From Rhyzopertha dominica (Eukaryota > Arthropoda > Insecta > Coleoptera > Bostrichidae), in contig QCXZ01000138.1 of NCBI GenBank assembly GCA_025024175.1, positions 51,865,092 through 51,929,091 on the forward strand: a stretch of 64,000 bases of DNA, given 5' to 3'. Of this stretch, positions 12,125 to 23,575 are shown in pieces (position 1 is the stretch's first letter; each line of letters opens with the position of its first letter). The notes beneath the pieces are model-generated. The model saw only the letters and a program-made list of their open reading frames with translations. It made no database searches and was not told the origin of the DNA. Made by a program: the position numbers and the translations under genes.

Positions 12125-12620
12125 AAAAGCCTACAGTTATTCGTTTCTTGCACAGTGAAGGCGTAAAAGCCATTGATAATTTATCGTAGAATGAAGCTAC
12201 AATACGGAAATTCTCGTTTGTCACTCCAATAATTGTATGAATGGAGCAACAAAGGTGACTTGAAACCAACAGAACAAGCAAAAAATGCTGCCATCCCTCT
12301 TCATCGAATGCCAAAAAAATCGTACACTGCTATGGACAGGAAAGGTTATGCCGTCCCTTTTTGGAACGAAAATCAGGTAATTCTGGAAGATTACATGCGT
12401 AGTACGGTCACCGTACTCATAACTCTCAAAGAACCATCTCAAGTCAACCATCAGAATCAAAGGGTGAGGATCTCTAAGTAAGGGCAAGGAAGATTTGAAT
12501 TCCCCTGATCTCACCCTAACGAATCATCATGTCTTTGGTTAATTCAATCACTAATGACACCGAATTTCGACAATTCATAAATTATGTGACAAACAGGCGT
12601 ATAAGCAAGAGTCAAATAAT
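12125..12620 (+). pseudogene. Degenerate mariner-type transposase relic
   Basis: Pieces appear in family order across shifted frames: TVIRFLHSEGVKAIDN (12133-12180, N-terminal HTH), then KGYAVPFWNENQVILEDYM (12342-12398, equivalent of the mariner MASVFWD..GVILIDYL block with a catalytic region), then NSPDLTLTNHHVFG (12497-12538, equivalent of YSPDLAPSDYHLFG with the third acidic residue). Stops lie at about 12188 and 12479. Internal parts (the linker and the HQDNA block) are missing or unreadable. No inverted repeats found. The 82-codon frame at 12233-12481 is part of this relic; the opposite-strand frames are shadows. Confidence 0.6.
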
Positions 12621-13260
12621 CCTGTCTCTGCTTCTAATAGTAAAACTAAAAATAATAAGAGAAGTAAGCGTTTCGTTCACATCAGAATATTGAAGATATA
12701 ATATGTAGAAGTGGAAGTGTTGCGGCGAAAAAAATACTGAAGTAGTCACTTAAATAAGATGAGATGCATTTGTAATAAAAGTACTACAACAACAGTATTC
12801 AACCACGCAAGACTCCGATTTTCGGCATGCACGACCTTTAAAATATATCATTTATTATCATTTATGAAATAAAGCCTCCCAAATTTTTTTTTCTCTATTA
12901 TGTTTTAGAAGCCTTCACTTTCGGCTGAAAAATGAAACTGTATAATTGAAGACTCTATTGTAGATTTGTAAGTGTCCAGGAAGGTGCTGCAATATTCATA
13001 AATATATCAATGAATACATTTTTTGCTGATTTTTGGACATGTGCAAAACACGTCAAAAGACATGAACATGTACTTGTATGAGTCCAAAATCAATAAATTA
13101 CGAAAGCTCATTTTACACAAAAGAAAACTGAAATTTTTCCCAATGATATGATCCTTGTTAAATATACCAGCTTTTGTAAAAGGTATGTTATAGTGGTATT
13201 TATTTTGTAAATTATATATTTTTAAGAAAAAATGTCTTAAATATATTTAGGTAGAACCCA
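12621..13260. other. No feature recognised
   Basis: AT-rich, no motif or repeat that I can support. Confidence 0.4.
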
Positions 13261-13268
13261 GACTAAAG

Positions 13269-13301
13269 TTGATGAAGGCCAAAAACAGGGTAGAAACGTT
13301 C
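13269..13301 (+). ncRNA. Hammerhead-ribozyme-like motif, degenerate
   Basis: TTGATGA, A, GGCC, a 7-nt A-rich loop, GGGT, A, GAAACGTT is laid out like the core of the minimal type I hammerheads found in Penelope-like retroelements (consensus CTGANGA - stem II - GAAAC - GTH). Deviations: the first core C is T, stem II has one mismatch and one wobble of four pairs, and an extra A precedes GAAAC. No Penelope coding sequence is adjacent. Probably a relic, if real at all. Confidence 0.3.
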
Positions 13302-13599
13302 AAAAAAGCTTTCCATATCTCTCAACATTGGTGTAAACCTTCTACAAAAATCAACGTACCTACCAAAGTGAATAAAAAAATTTTACCACAATAAATATAA
13401 TACCAGGTGTTGAAATTTATAGACCTTTGAGTAAGTATCGTGTATGCACACTTAACGTGATACTTATTGATGATTTTTATCTAGACTTCTTAATAGAAAC
13501 TAGCAAAAAAAGCACAGTTCTCCGACATCTATTCCCGTTATAACGTAGTCCTGACTGTAAATGACTATGCAATCAACAGAATCCGCTTGTAGGCAACCC

Positions 13600-13960
13600 G
13601 CTTTCGTCAGCCTGTCTGATAAAAACGAAGATGTGTCTTGAACAGCACCAGCAGCAGCAACGGCACAGCACAGCGCGGTAATTGATACAAATTAGTCCCG
13701 GTATCGTCGTGAATAATACAACTAACGAGATCACGCTCTCGGAACACTATTTTATATAAACCCGAGCGCTAATTCAATAATCGAAAGGACAATTAAGTGC
13801 ACTACGCCATCGCAAGGCGCCGCCGTCACCCCTTTTGTTTTTCCGACCGGGCGAACCGTCACCCGACGTAAAAAATGATCCCACTTCTGAATTATCCAAA
13901 TTGCGACCGAATGGGACGAATTATCGTCGGGATATTTAGTCCGGGGGTGTGATTCTAACT
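13600..13960. promoter_or_regulatory. GC/CpG-rich island, candidate regulatory DNA
   Basis: CAGCAGCAGCAACGGCAC near 13649, AAGGCGCCGCCGTCACC near 13815 and CGACCGGGCGAACCGTC near 13843, with AT-rich flanks and AATTAA cores inside (13791). No coding frame or element match. Confidence 0.3.
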
Positions 13961-14480
13961 GAATTGGAAGTCTTCATCCGTATGGTGGTCAATTTAATTA
14001 GAAGCTTTTGGAAAATCGAGGCATAACACGTCAATTTGTTTTCGTCAGTGAAGTATTTCGGGCACATGTCAAAGAGACATAAAGATTGGTTACGATGGAT
14101 AATCTACCCATGCTGATAGGGTGATATTTTTTTTGTTTTTCACCACAGTTTGAAGAACATTCTATAATTAATAAAGTTAAGGGACTGCCTATTAGTTAAC
14201 AATATTTTCTGAAAATTGGATACATAATCTCTATTTTTTTCAACGTGGTTTTACAAACAGAACGAGTACTTAAACTGTGAAGTGCTTACGTATACCACTA
14301 TATAACCTTTTTGGCGCCTTTTCAAGTTCATTAAATGTCGTTTTCGAAAATATAGGGTACTCAAATGAACTGACAAATTATGACAGAATCCAGTTTTGCA
14401 TTATTATACTAAGATAAATTAATTGATCCCCCAATTCATAACAATACATGAATAGTGGATACACCACTAGAAGGAGAAGA
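13961..14480. other. No feature recognised
   Basis: AT-rich, no supported feature. Confidence 0.4.
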
Positions 14481-14484
14481 CAGT

Positions 14485-14800
14485 TCCTTAGGCAGAAAAA
14501 AATAATGAACTACCTGGAGAAGAGAAAAACGATATCTAACGAATGCTACGTTGACCTACCAAAATAGCTTCACCCAAAATTCGGGTTAGCCAAATTGTTC
14601 CATCAAGATAATGCATCATGCCACAAATCTGTTACCACTATGGCTTAAACTACCTCAGCCACTCAGCCGACTATTCCCCACCATAAAAAAATTACACTAG
14701 AAAGAAATATTAATAAAATTTTGAAGTATACAAACAGCTATTTCGAAAAGTTATAATAATCACTCGATCTGTAGGGGTTCATATTATCAGTGAACCAACA
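14485..14800 (+). pseudogene. Degenerate mariner transposase C-terminal relic
   Basis: The plus strand near 14507-14650 reads NYLEKRKTISNECYVDLPK then LAKLFHQDNASCHKSVTTMA. This corresponds to the mariner blocks DYLEKGKTI.GEYY..LL and KKVLFHQDNA..H.S, with the second catalytic Asp and the following His kept. The next block (HPPYSPDLAPSDYF) has decayed to something like SATQPTIPHHKK. Weak similarity continues to about 14790. The N-terminal half is absent. A different copy from the 12.1-kb relic, since it covers an overlapping protein region. Confidence 0.6.
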
Positions 14801-15245
14801 GCATTTAACTAGAGAATGTTGCCTTTATATCATGATTAACTCGCATCAGCTCACCCTCGTATATAAATCAACTAGCTGTGAATATTGCAGATACTTGCGT
14901 TACTACACAACGATGTAGCTCTGTTTTCGGTCCGCGTACAAATATTTTCTATTAATTTCAATATTTATTAAACATATGTGCAGCCTCTGTGGTTAACCGT
15001 TTCATTTTATGCAAAACTAGAAAAATTTGAATCACATCTATGAAAAAACTCAACTACGCTGGTTTACCAGAGAATGTAAAAAAATGAAAAATAAGACTGT
15101 TTGAGGCACGTCGGCACATTCTATAAAAAGAGATTCTTTTTATAATCCAAAGCACAAACTTGCTATCACTTGTTACAACTACTTCTTTGTGTTAAGCGAT
15201 TTTTCAACCCTCTCTCGTATATCAAACAACGCAGTATTTTATTTT
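14801..15245. other. No feature recognised
   Basis: AT-rich, no supported feature. Confidence 0.4.
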
Positions 15246-15284
15246 TTTATTCAATTAGGCATATATTGGAATTTGTATTCGAGC

Positions 15285-15960
15285 CTGTATGCTTACTTTT
15301 AGTAAAGGGTGATTTTAGCATACATCTAATGACCAATTCTAAAGATAACAAAGAATTATTAAATTTAATGTCTTCTTTTGGTGTTAGACAATTGGTGAAG
15401 GAGCTTAGAAGTGATTCATCATTTTTATACGAATGTAGACCTAATCGAAAACGATGAAATCAAAGACAATGTCATTTCGGATCATAGGACGGTCTTATAT
15501 CAGTCAATTCTGGGTGGAAACGTTATAAAAAAAAGCTCATCGCTCTGAGNGACGCTTTAGCCAGCTTGAGATCTGGAATCTGAGTGCTGCTGGGAAGCTG
15601 TATACAATGAATGCAATACATATAGTAAGTTCGAACTTTTAATCAATATATTACTTTAACGTGTGTTTCCACTCAGCAAAATTACAATATGTTATAATAG
15701 AAAGTCCTGGATCACTAGTGAAATCATAGAATACTCTAAGAAACTGAAAGAGATTCTTGATGAATGTCTAATAAAATCTACAAAGTTTAATAACTACTTG
15801 ACAAATCATACATACAATCGACAGTAAAGATAAACACAATTACCCTAAAGGTAGGCGCGCTTGCATTGATCNCCCAAAACAAAACAAAGAATAACAAATC
15901 AGAATAAATCAACNGTATGGCTTTGATACGTATGATGAAAAGAAACTACTCTTAATATTT
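15285..15960 (+). pseudogene. Endonuclease domain relic of a non-LTR retrotransposon
   Basis: The frame 15170-15457 contains GDFSIHLMTNSKDNKELLNL and MSSFGVRQLVKE, the GDFN block of the apurinic-like endonuclease (EEP fold) of non-LTR elements. After a frameshift near 15405 the sequence reads HFYTNVDLIENDEIKDNVI then SDHRTVLY, giving the terminal SDH motif with the catalytic Asp-His pair. Further on, SWITSEIIEYSKKLKEILDE (about 15705-15765) is the usual linker to the RT. Stops and ambiguous bases (15550, 15872, 15914) follow, and no RT core is visible downstream, so this is a 3'-deleted fragment. Confidence 0.7.
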
Positions 15961-16840
15961 CACAAATTAAGAAATAAAACATCTGCTTTGTTTTATTAAA
16001 ACCAGTGTTTTCCCAGNATATTAAAAACAGCACGACTCTGATCCCTAGGAGATGGGGNTTCAGCAAAAATCTAACTTGTAGACAAGCTTCACGAATTCAT
16101 TTTCAGCTGACTACACAGGTATTCGTTATTGGGCTAAATATTTCACAATTAGTAAATTTTGGTTCGCCCATTAAAGGGTTATATTTATAAAATTACTGTC
16201 CAAGTTGCAGAACCTGCCTTCGAGCGATATTATTAGCATAGGTATAGCGTTTGTCAGTCAGTTTTTTTATTTTTTGTTTTGAATTCTCAGCAATCTAAAA
16301 TTACTTATGAATGAGCTCATTTTGTATGGAACTTATAGTACAAGTATCATTTGTTTAAACCAGCAATGCCCACTATTTTAAATTAACAATTGTAAATAAA
16401 AACTGTTATTTGTGGATTTTAGGTGTAATCACTAGCAATTCTACATAAGAGTTAAGTATTGTTAAACTTTAAAAAATGTATCGGAATTAAAAACCACTTA
16501 AAAAGTGCCTTGAGAAGCGATGTAATAAATCAACATTTTCATTTTTCCCTTAATAACTCAAAAACTGCTTCAGATATCTTAAATATGAATGATACGGACG
16601 TCCTTATTTTTGTATCTTCTTTCATCACGAGAAAAAAGTAGTAGACCTAGACATTGTAAGTAATAATCTTGAAATTAATATGTCAGTCAGAACAACCTCT
16701 TTAAGGCTAAAGCTATCGAATTCATTATCAGAAGAAATCACGTTGTAATTGAAAGAACGATATTCAAGTCAGACTTTGTTTAAAAAAAAATGTATGTCGT
16801 AAAGTTAATTAGGTCGAAATTGTCGCTAAATTCCAATGTC
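15961..16840. other. No feature recognised
   Basis: Short plus frames at 16005-16190 (with ambiguous bases) and 16459-16641 have no motif I can name. Confidence 0.35.
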
Positions 16841-17781
16841 CAATGACAAACTACTGCAGTATAAACATAACATTTAACATCACCTGCTTGAACAAAGAAC
16901 CGACGGAAGGAGGTACGGTTCAAGGGAAGCCAGTGAGAAATCAGAACCCGTTTCTTTGCGGATACACACTTAAACAGCTTCTCCGTCGGATATCGACAGC
17001 AAGCGAAATAACAAAGAAGATATCTTCCCCGACTGGGTGTTCACCACAAAACTTTATCCGGGACACCGACCATCAGAAAAAAGCTTCCAGGCATCCAGCA
17101 CTCACTTACTAAAAGCACGTAAACAACTACAAAGCACGGACCCGCCGAAGAACTGATTGTCTTCCCCCATGGCTGGGGCAACATCTCCAAAAGTTTCACA
17201 ACTTGCGCACGAGTGCCGCCACCAGAAGTGGGAGAGAGCACCCTGCAGCGAGGCGGTGCCCAAGAAACTTAAAAAAACTTTTCCCAACTGTCATAAACTC
17301 AAAGAAACCAACAAACAACAGTTTACCAACTTTCCCTACCAGGTGCCGGGCACCGTCTTCGAGTAAAAAAAATCAGAGGACCTGGTGGTGGACGTCGTCT
17401 CCAGCGAGGTCCGTAAAAATCGCGCGTATCGAACATCGAACAACGAAAGNGCCCTACCTGCTGATGGACATCGTCTCCGTGGCGCTCGGCTCCGTTCGGG
17501 GGGNGGTGGTGGTGCACGTCTGAACTTCGCCGGCGTCGGCAGCNCTTTGCGACGCTCCGGAGGAGGCTTGGGGTGGACGTAGGAGAGGAACGCCCGTCGA
17601 CCAACGAGGACCACCAGCTCGGCGATATATCGATTTTTGGAAAGGAGACGGNGATGCGGAGAGGATAGGTAGCTGCACTTGAACGACGANCGCGCCGACG
17701 GGCTACCTTACAGGTCTCGGGACGGGATTTTTCCGAAAAGCGACGAAGAAAAATTTTGTCGGTATAAAAATTCTTTTTCAT
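16840..17781. other. GC-rich block of unknown nature with many ambiguous bases
   Basis: G+C climbs to a local maximum over about 17340-17710, where five ambiguous bases also cluster (17450, 17504, 17544, 17652, 17690). Overlapping frames on both strands exist (152 codons at 17323-17781 minus; 106 codons at 17203-17523 plus; 89 codons at 16843-17112 plus), but their compositions are those of shifted GC-rich DNA (Arg/Pro/Ser runs) and no domain is recognised. Ambiguity codes may hide frameshifts. It could be a fast-evolving exon, a relic element or another regulatory island. I cannot decide. Confidence 0.3.
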
Positions 17782-18760
17782 AGGGTAATAAATGTCGTAA
17801 CATGTTGCTATCGGTTAATGATTTGTCTGAAACACATTTTGTTGCTCTTCTTTTTTCTTTATACAATCCAAGAAGGTGACAAATGCTAAATCTTTGTCTG
17901 TTAGTGTCCTTCCACGTCAAATTGCGGACCTTTATTTATTTAGCAAACGAAACTTACTCCTCTGCAGTTGTCTCTCACATTTAACGAACCACTGATGGTT
18001 ATTAATGATGGGAAAGAGCATTATTTAAACAAAAATGTTATATAAAAAATACCAATTCTTAATCAACCTTCTTTCTTTTTTAACTACACACAATCGCAAG
18101 TTCTGGTCTACTTAAATTAACCAACATTTGTTTGATAAAGTGATTAAGAAAATGGATGGCTTTTTCTACTTGTTGTTATGTCTTTTCAACTATTCCTAAT
18201 CATTATATGTTAGTTGGAAACTTATTGCAAAATCCAGAAAGCTTTCCCTTTCTATTCTCACAAATGTTAATTTGTGGCTTGGTCGGTTTTTGCACCACGC
18301 TCTTCAAATGTATCAGAAAGAGACATTGAAAAATCAGTAGCCAATAAATCCAAGTTATGTAAAAAGATTTTTACAAATATTTATAATCAATTGTTCTATT
18401 GTAATTGGGTATTTCCCATTTCAAGTCACTATAACGTATTTTTTTAATTTTGCACAAAGCAGCAATTTTTGCATATTTTTACTGCCCAGTGCTATTCGAT
18501 AGCTGTCACTTGAGTTAGTCGAAGTCACTAGAATAGTCCACTAGATATGATCGGATTGCAGGAAGGTTTAAATATCTCAGTCATCCTCTCTCATTTCTTA
18601 TACTCGTGAGTTGGGTAGTGACAATGAGTACAACTTTAATGCAGAATAAGCAGTTTTGAGCTTGTAAGTAATGTGATTTTTAAATCAACGTATTGAAATT
18701 GATGTAGATGCAATATCTTGCAACAATCCACAAACGGCAATACTGAATTATTAACACATA
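17782..18760. other. AT-rich stretch with nothing recognised
   Basis: No supported feature. Confidence 0.4.
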
Positions 18761-18767
18761 TCTGCAT

Positions 18768-19280
18768 TCAATCTTCGCCTAACAGTATCACGCTGCATGT
18801 TGATTTCGAAAAGGATGACTGACGACTTAAAGGAGTTGATGCTACCCCACTGAAACGGTAAGTACCTACATTTGCAATATCAGAATTATTCATATCGAAT
18901 GAGTAGTATGCCCGCGAATCGCCTGCATAAAGATAATAATTTGAATTCTTCAATTGTTTGTGACACTGTGATGTGTACAAAGTGTATGGCAGTGGCCCCA
19001 GAATACACCCTTGTGGTATACCAGCAGAAATCGTTATTGTGCCCGAGGTACTGCAATTGCAGAAAATTTGTTGCCACAATCGAAGTTTCTTATCACCTGT
19101 AGCTGTTGGACGATTTCTGAAGTACCCCCAAAGAAAAAACCTGTAGGAATAAACTATCGAGATCACGGAGCTTCGCTAATACACTATTTTCATACTCTTC
19201 TGTTGGCTCAGTGATAGACATCCAAACCAACGACTTCGAGGAAAAGTTTACCGTTAGCAAATTCGACCAGAGGTTATCGT
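18768..19280 (-). pseudogene. Non-LTR reverse transcriptase fragment, catalytic Asp lost
   Basis: In the 132-codon frame, ITISAGIPQGCILGPLPY (residues 45-61) is followed by the active-site box at 80-83, which reads YAGD instead of YADD. Upstream on the same strand, in shifted frames to about 19280, are pieces like YRFFLWGYFRNRPTAT, corresponding to WF.SYL..R.Q.V. The copy is short, frameshifted and has lost an active-site acid. The 67-77 codon plus-strand frames here are shadows. Confidence 0.7.
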
Positions 19281-19649
19281 TTCCTTGTCGGTACTCTTCC
19301 AGTCTTCCTTAACTTTCTCCCTTACTGATGGAAGTGCTAACTTTACACGTTTAGGCATCATAAATGCATAAAAGTGACAACATCAGATTTCCTTTCATGT
19401 TGCTCAATATAGTAGGCAATAACTGCACGACGCTTATTTTCTTTCAGACTCTAAACTGTTTATTTATAATGTCAAGGATGACGTTTAGAGAGACGCGAGT
19501 TCAATTACTGAAAATCCAAGGCCTGTTGAATATCCAGGAAATAATAAAACACACATACAGACAAGTCGTATTAATACAAAAGCATTCTAAAAAGTGATGG
19601 TGCTTGCAGCACGCAGTCCTGAGTCATCCTGTGTAAGCTTTTAAAGTTG

Positions 19650-20480
19650 CTTGATTAATTGATTGAATCAGCGTATGGACAGTATTTCTGCCACTCCCGG
19701 ATATACCGCTGGACCGGCTGTCGGCGCTGTAGTACATGTTAACATGAGTACTGAAGTGGGAAGGTTATATAGGGTCATTCATATTGTTGTTGACATACAT
19801 TGGTCCATTTCAGACTCACTGGTTGCCGGTGTGTCGCATAACGTTGATGAATTTTTTGTATTTTGCCATTTCTATCCAGTGTTGTTCATTCTTCCCTGAT
19901 TTCTGGATTATCTTTCTATAGTTGTTTTCCATGTATAGGTCTAATATGTGGTCTATCTCTCTTCTTTGGATATTTCCCCGGTATTTCATCATGTATGTCT
20001 CTATTCCTTTTATGGTCGTTCTGCCATGCAGTTCTGCTGTTGCTATTTTCTCGTTTTGAAGCTAGAAGTTGTTGTATAATAACATTTTTCTGCCTTTCTC
20101 AAGCTTTTCCTATTTGCCTTTGTTATTGCGCCATTTTGTACTCCATACGTCATGACTGGCATAACAATAGATGTATATAGAATCTTTATCAAATTCCAGT
20201 GTAGTTTATGTTTCTCTATAAATGGTAATATCGCCCTGGCCACTCTATGTACAGCTTTGATCCGTTCTCTAACTGTTTCTCTACCGTTCGCTATTCCTAT
20301 ATCACAATATCATGATTATTGTCAGTCCATTTTTGTAGAGTTCTTGTTCTGCATTCTTTAAGAATTCTGCCAAGTCACTTTCGTTCTCCGCCATTATTAT
20401 CAGGTCATCTGCATGTGCAAGGACTATATGTAGTACTATTTCATTCTTCTCCTTGTTAAGGTTTTACATTTTAGTTATGA
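19650..20480 (-). pseudogene. C-terminal half of a second non-LTR reverse transcriptase, opposite strand relic
   Basis: Reading the minus strand: HADDLIIMAENESDLAEFLK (20425-20360) is the RT catalytic box with both Asp kept. Then, after a break, ETVRERIKAVHRVARAILPF, LIKILYTSIVMPVMTYGVQ and TKANRKSLRKAEKCYY (20243-20043) match the thumb and the TYG-W tail of endonuclease-RT proteins. Frames then shift repeatedly to about 19660. It is distinct from the 18.8-kb fragment. The 105-codon plus frame at 19863-20180 is hydrophobic but is a shadow of this gene. Confidence 0.7.
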
Positions 20481-20559
20481 TTTTTTTTGTGATCCTCATC
20501 TAGTACGATCCTGTGTAAGCTTTTGAAGTTCAAGATTAAACAACCTATGATTTGTCTCT

Positions 20560-21090
20560 CTTCTTCGATTCGAGGTGAGCGTAGAATCGCTTTATTCAGC
20601 GACCTCTACCATCGGCCGAATAAAAAAAAAAGAACTCGTGGAACCACCCCGGTACCTCCGCCATTTTAATGTGTCCCGTACTTCATCAGACACGCACACC
20701 AGATTTAATTAACCAACATCAAACAGCCGAGGCCGCGTAATTAATGCACTTTAATCCTGTAGCTGCAGAAAACGCTTTTATATATTTTAGTTCTTACGGT
20801 CCCCGCCGTTTTTCACATGATACGGGCTGACTTATTGGATCTTGTGCTAACAATGGTAAGCCGAAAGGGTTGGCCGGGCAGTGCGCGCCTTGGACGGAAT
20901 CTATTAAGCGGATTAGGCTCCCGATGAAGCCATTTCCCTAAAAGCGTGCGTGTGTGCCTACAAGAGACGGGCTTCTGATCACCATCCGACAACGTACGGA
21001 GATGGAAAATTCCGCGGACCGGTCAAAGACGGGATTTGTCCTGGCGCTGCGGATTAAGCTGGGATTCGATGGGCGTTTCGCAGGATGCTT
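20560..21090. promoter_or_regulatory. GC/CpG-rich island with TTAATTAA cores, candidate regulatory DNA
   Basis: CCGCCGTTTTTCACATG near 20801, GGCCGGGCAGTGCGCGCC near 20871, CCGCGGACCGGTCAAAG near 21011. Homeodomain-type sites TTTAATTAACC near 20704 and GCGTAATTAATGC near 20736 sit inside. No coding frame or element match. Composition and motif content suggest an enhancer-like element. Confidence 0.35.
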
Positions 21091-21520
21091 GTTAGATTTC
21101 TTTTATTATTAAGCATTGATTAGGTGAAAATGATCACCAAGTCTTCTCGTTGTCATTTCAGCCGTCAAGAACAGAAAAAACACATAATTTGAATAATTTG
21201 TTTAGCACTCATTACCTTATGGTCAGATACTACTATCCTTGTTTAATGCATTTTTTGCTATCCAGTGGCGTAGCCAGAAAATTAACTTGGGGGAGGCAAA
21301 GCTCCAAACACAAGAAAAATGTTAAGTACAAACACAAGAAAAAACCAGAAGAGGTGTGACTTAAATTTTAATGTTTAATTTGATAAAATGTTTATTATAG
21401 AACCAATAGTCTGCAACAAATTTGTACTGTTAAATGAAAAAAAAGCTGCTATTCCATTATCAAATTAATTTAGTTCCTGGNGGGGGGGGTTAGAGGGGAA
21501 GTTGCCCACTGGTGCTATGT
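21091..21520. other. No gene; short poly-G tract
   Basis: AT-rich with a run of nine or more G at about 21481-21490, preceded by an ambiguous base, probably a sequencing limit. Nothing else recognised. Confidence 0.4.
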
Positions 21521-21534
21521 GTCAAACTTAATCC

Positions 21535-22235
21535 CTAGGATATCCAGTTAAGTGTGGTGTGAAGCAAGGCTCTAATTTGAGCCCTTTGTTGTTCAATACT
21601 TATATTAATGACGTAAGTGGTTGTTTTGATTGCAAATTTTATTTATATGCTGACAACCTGAAAATTGCAAATACTGTATACACATATAACGACTGTAAAA
21701 GTCTGCAATCAAATATTAACAGATTTGTTGAATGGTATGACGGTAACTGTCGTCAGATTAATATAAAGAAATGTAATATAGTGTCATATTCACGATCAAA
21801 GAATTTGGTTCAGTTTCCATATTCAATAAGTAACATCGCTGTGTGTTCGTGATTTTGGTGTTCTTTTTGATTCGTCTCTGTCTTTTACAATGTATATTAA
21901 TGCGATATTAAATAGCTGCATGAAAAGACTCGGCTTCCTAGAAAGAAACACCGTCGACTTTAGGCATATTGACCCTTTCATCGCACTATTTCAGTGTCTA
22001 GTAAGTGAGACCAGTAACAAGAGAGATTTGTTAAATAAATGTAGATAGCAGCTTCTTGCTGACAGAAGGGATTATGCTTGTGTCTTATTTTTATATAAAG
22101 TAACTAATGGAATTGTATTGTCATATGAATTATTAGAGAAAATTAAGACCTTTTGTTACCTAATAAATCCAACTAAATCAAAGTACATGCTATGTGGTAA
22201 ATTAAAAGTTCAAATAGCGTAGTGCTTTCCATCCA
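21535..22235 (+). pseudogene. Jockey-like non-LTR reverse transcriptase fragment, active site YADN
   Basis: The 97-codon frame gives GVKQGSNLSPLLFNTYINDV, then the active-site box (residues 30-33) as YADN, with the second Asp changed to Asn, then FVEWYDGNCRQINIKKCNI. After a frameshift near 21850 it continues VRDFGVLFDSSLSFTMYI, SCMKRLGFLERNTVDF and DPFIALFQCLV, then RRDYACVLFLYKVTNGIV and ELLEKIKTF. The order matches the RT palm, thumb and C-terminal region of Jockey-type elements. Several frameshifts; both ends missing. Confidence 0.8.
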
Positions 22236-22304
22236 TAACACTAATATTCAAATAGTAGATGACTCAAAAATGGTCGTTTGCTTTGCGATTTCTATTAAAC
22301 GTCC

Positions 22305-22740
22305 GTTATAATGCTCTTATCTTCATCTATCACGCTTATGGCAGTTTCGCAAAATTCTCTCTTACGATCGAAATCATTTTCGCTCAGTTCTTGTAATAAG
22401 TGTTGAACGCTGTCGAACGAAACACTTAGGATTCTCTTGCACATCTAAAAGGACATTCAAGCTACTTTCCTCACTCGTAGCAACCTTTGGACGTCCTGCT
22501 TTTTGATGATTGTTAACAGCGCCGGTTTCGTCAAAAAGTAGCAATGCTTCAATAACTGTTGATTTGGCAATTGGTTCACGATCTTCATTAATCACATTGT
22601 ATAGTGCAACTACTTCCGAATAACTTCGCCTTCTATCTCCATAACCAATCATCATCAAAATTTCGATGCGATCATGTTCACTTAACTGCCGGCATTGCGA
22701 TTGCAAATAACAAAGTGAATGAAAATTATCACCAGTCACG
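22305..22740 (-). pseudogene. Mariner-like transposase N-terminal HTH relic
   Basis: LSEHDRIEILMMIGYGDRRR, SYSEVVALYNVINEDREPI and ETGAVNNHQKAGRPKVAT form the N-terminal DNA-binding region of the mariner-like family present in better condition at 55.1 kb (same order: E/H-R-EIL-Y-G, A-F/Y-NE--P, TGSV-N-K). After a deletion and frameshift near 22420, HLLQELSENDFDRKREFCET matches TLQELGEDDFDRRLQFCEIM of that copy. The catalytic DDE/D part is absent. Sequence up to about 23140 may be the element's 5' untranslated part, but I could not find inverted repeats. Confidence 0.75.
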
Positions 22741-23154
22741 AGGAAAATGGAGACACCTGGAGTTTTTGTTCTTACTTAGCGATAACGAATATGGTTTTTT
22801 GTTATCGCGCTTTTGTCAACTCAGAAGCAATAAATTCTACAAGTGTGTTTAAAAAATGCAACTTGCGCCCATACCTCGAAAACGAGAGCTGACATGTAGT
22901 TGAAAAATTCCTGAAAATGCATTTTAAATACCATTTGGCTGAAAGGACAATCCAAAAAAATGCTTGACCCATATTTCAAAATAAAAGACTTTTTTACAGT
23001 CAAAGATTGATCTTCAACGCAAGCACCATGCATTGCAAGGTTTTTTTTTGTTTTATACAAATTTTGATTTATACAGCATCAATTTTTCAGGAACTATCAC
23101 AACCGCTCGCTTGCTACCTTCAAATTTTTTCAACCAGTCTTTAATTCGACCTAA

Positions 23155-23575
23155 CCGAAGAAAATTTCCGAGCGTTTCAGCTGAAAACAGGACGTAGTGC
23201 TCCCCCGGTGGCGTCCCCCGTTACAGTCCTGCTGAAATCCACGTCCGACGCTCTTCAGCGGCGAAATGGGCATCGCGCAATCTCCCCAACCCTTCCACTT
23301 TTCCCTGCGTCGAAGAGAGAGCCTCTCTGCATCCACGCCCCGGCCACAAGGCTTACAACTTGCCTTTTTCTCTGTTTTTCCCGTTGGAAAAGTTTTCGCC
23401 CTCCCGCTTTTATGGATTCGCTGGCAGCACACTGGGCTAACCTACATTTTTTTCGGCATCGACGCAGGTCCGATCGAAGCAGAATACCGGAGAGGTTTCG
23501 AAAACAACGGAAACGTGCCGGGAAATAACGAAATTGTATCGGTTCGGTTCGAAAGAAAACCCATTTTATGATGCG
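23155..23575. promoter_or_regulatory. GC/CpG-rich island, candidate regulatory DNA
   Basis: GTGGCGTCCCCCGTTACAG near 23209, CTTCAGCGGCGAAATGG near 23252, CATCCACGCCCCGGCC near 23329. Overlapping frames on both strands (93-106 codons) disagree in every frame and have no domain. Confidence 0.3.

Noticed and set aside
19863..20180. 105-codon hydrophobic plus frame as a membrane protein
   Set aside because: It is the complement of the minus-strand RT relic whose motifs are readable.
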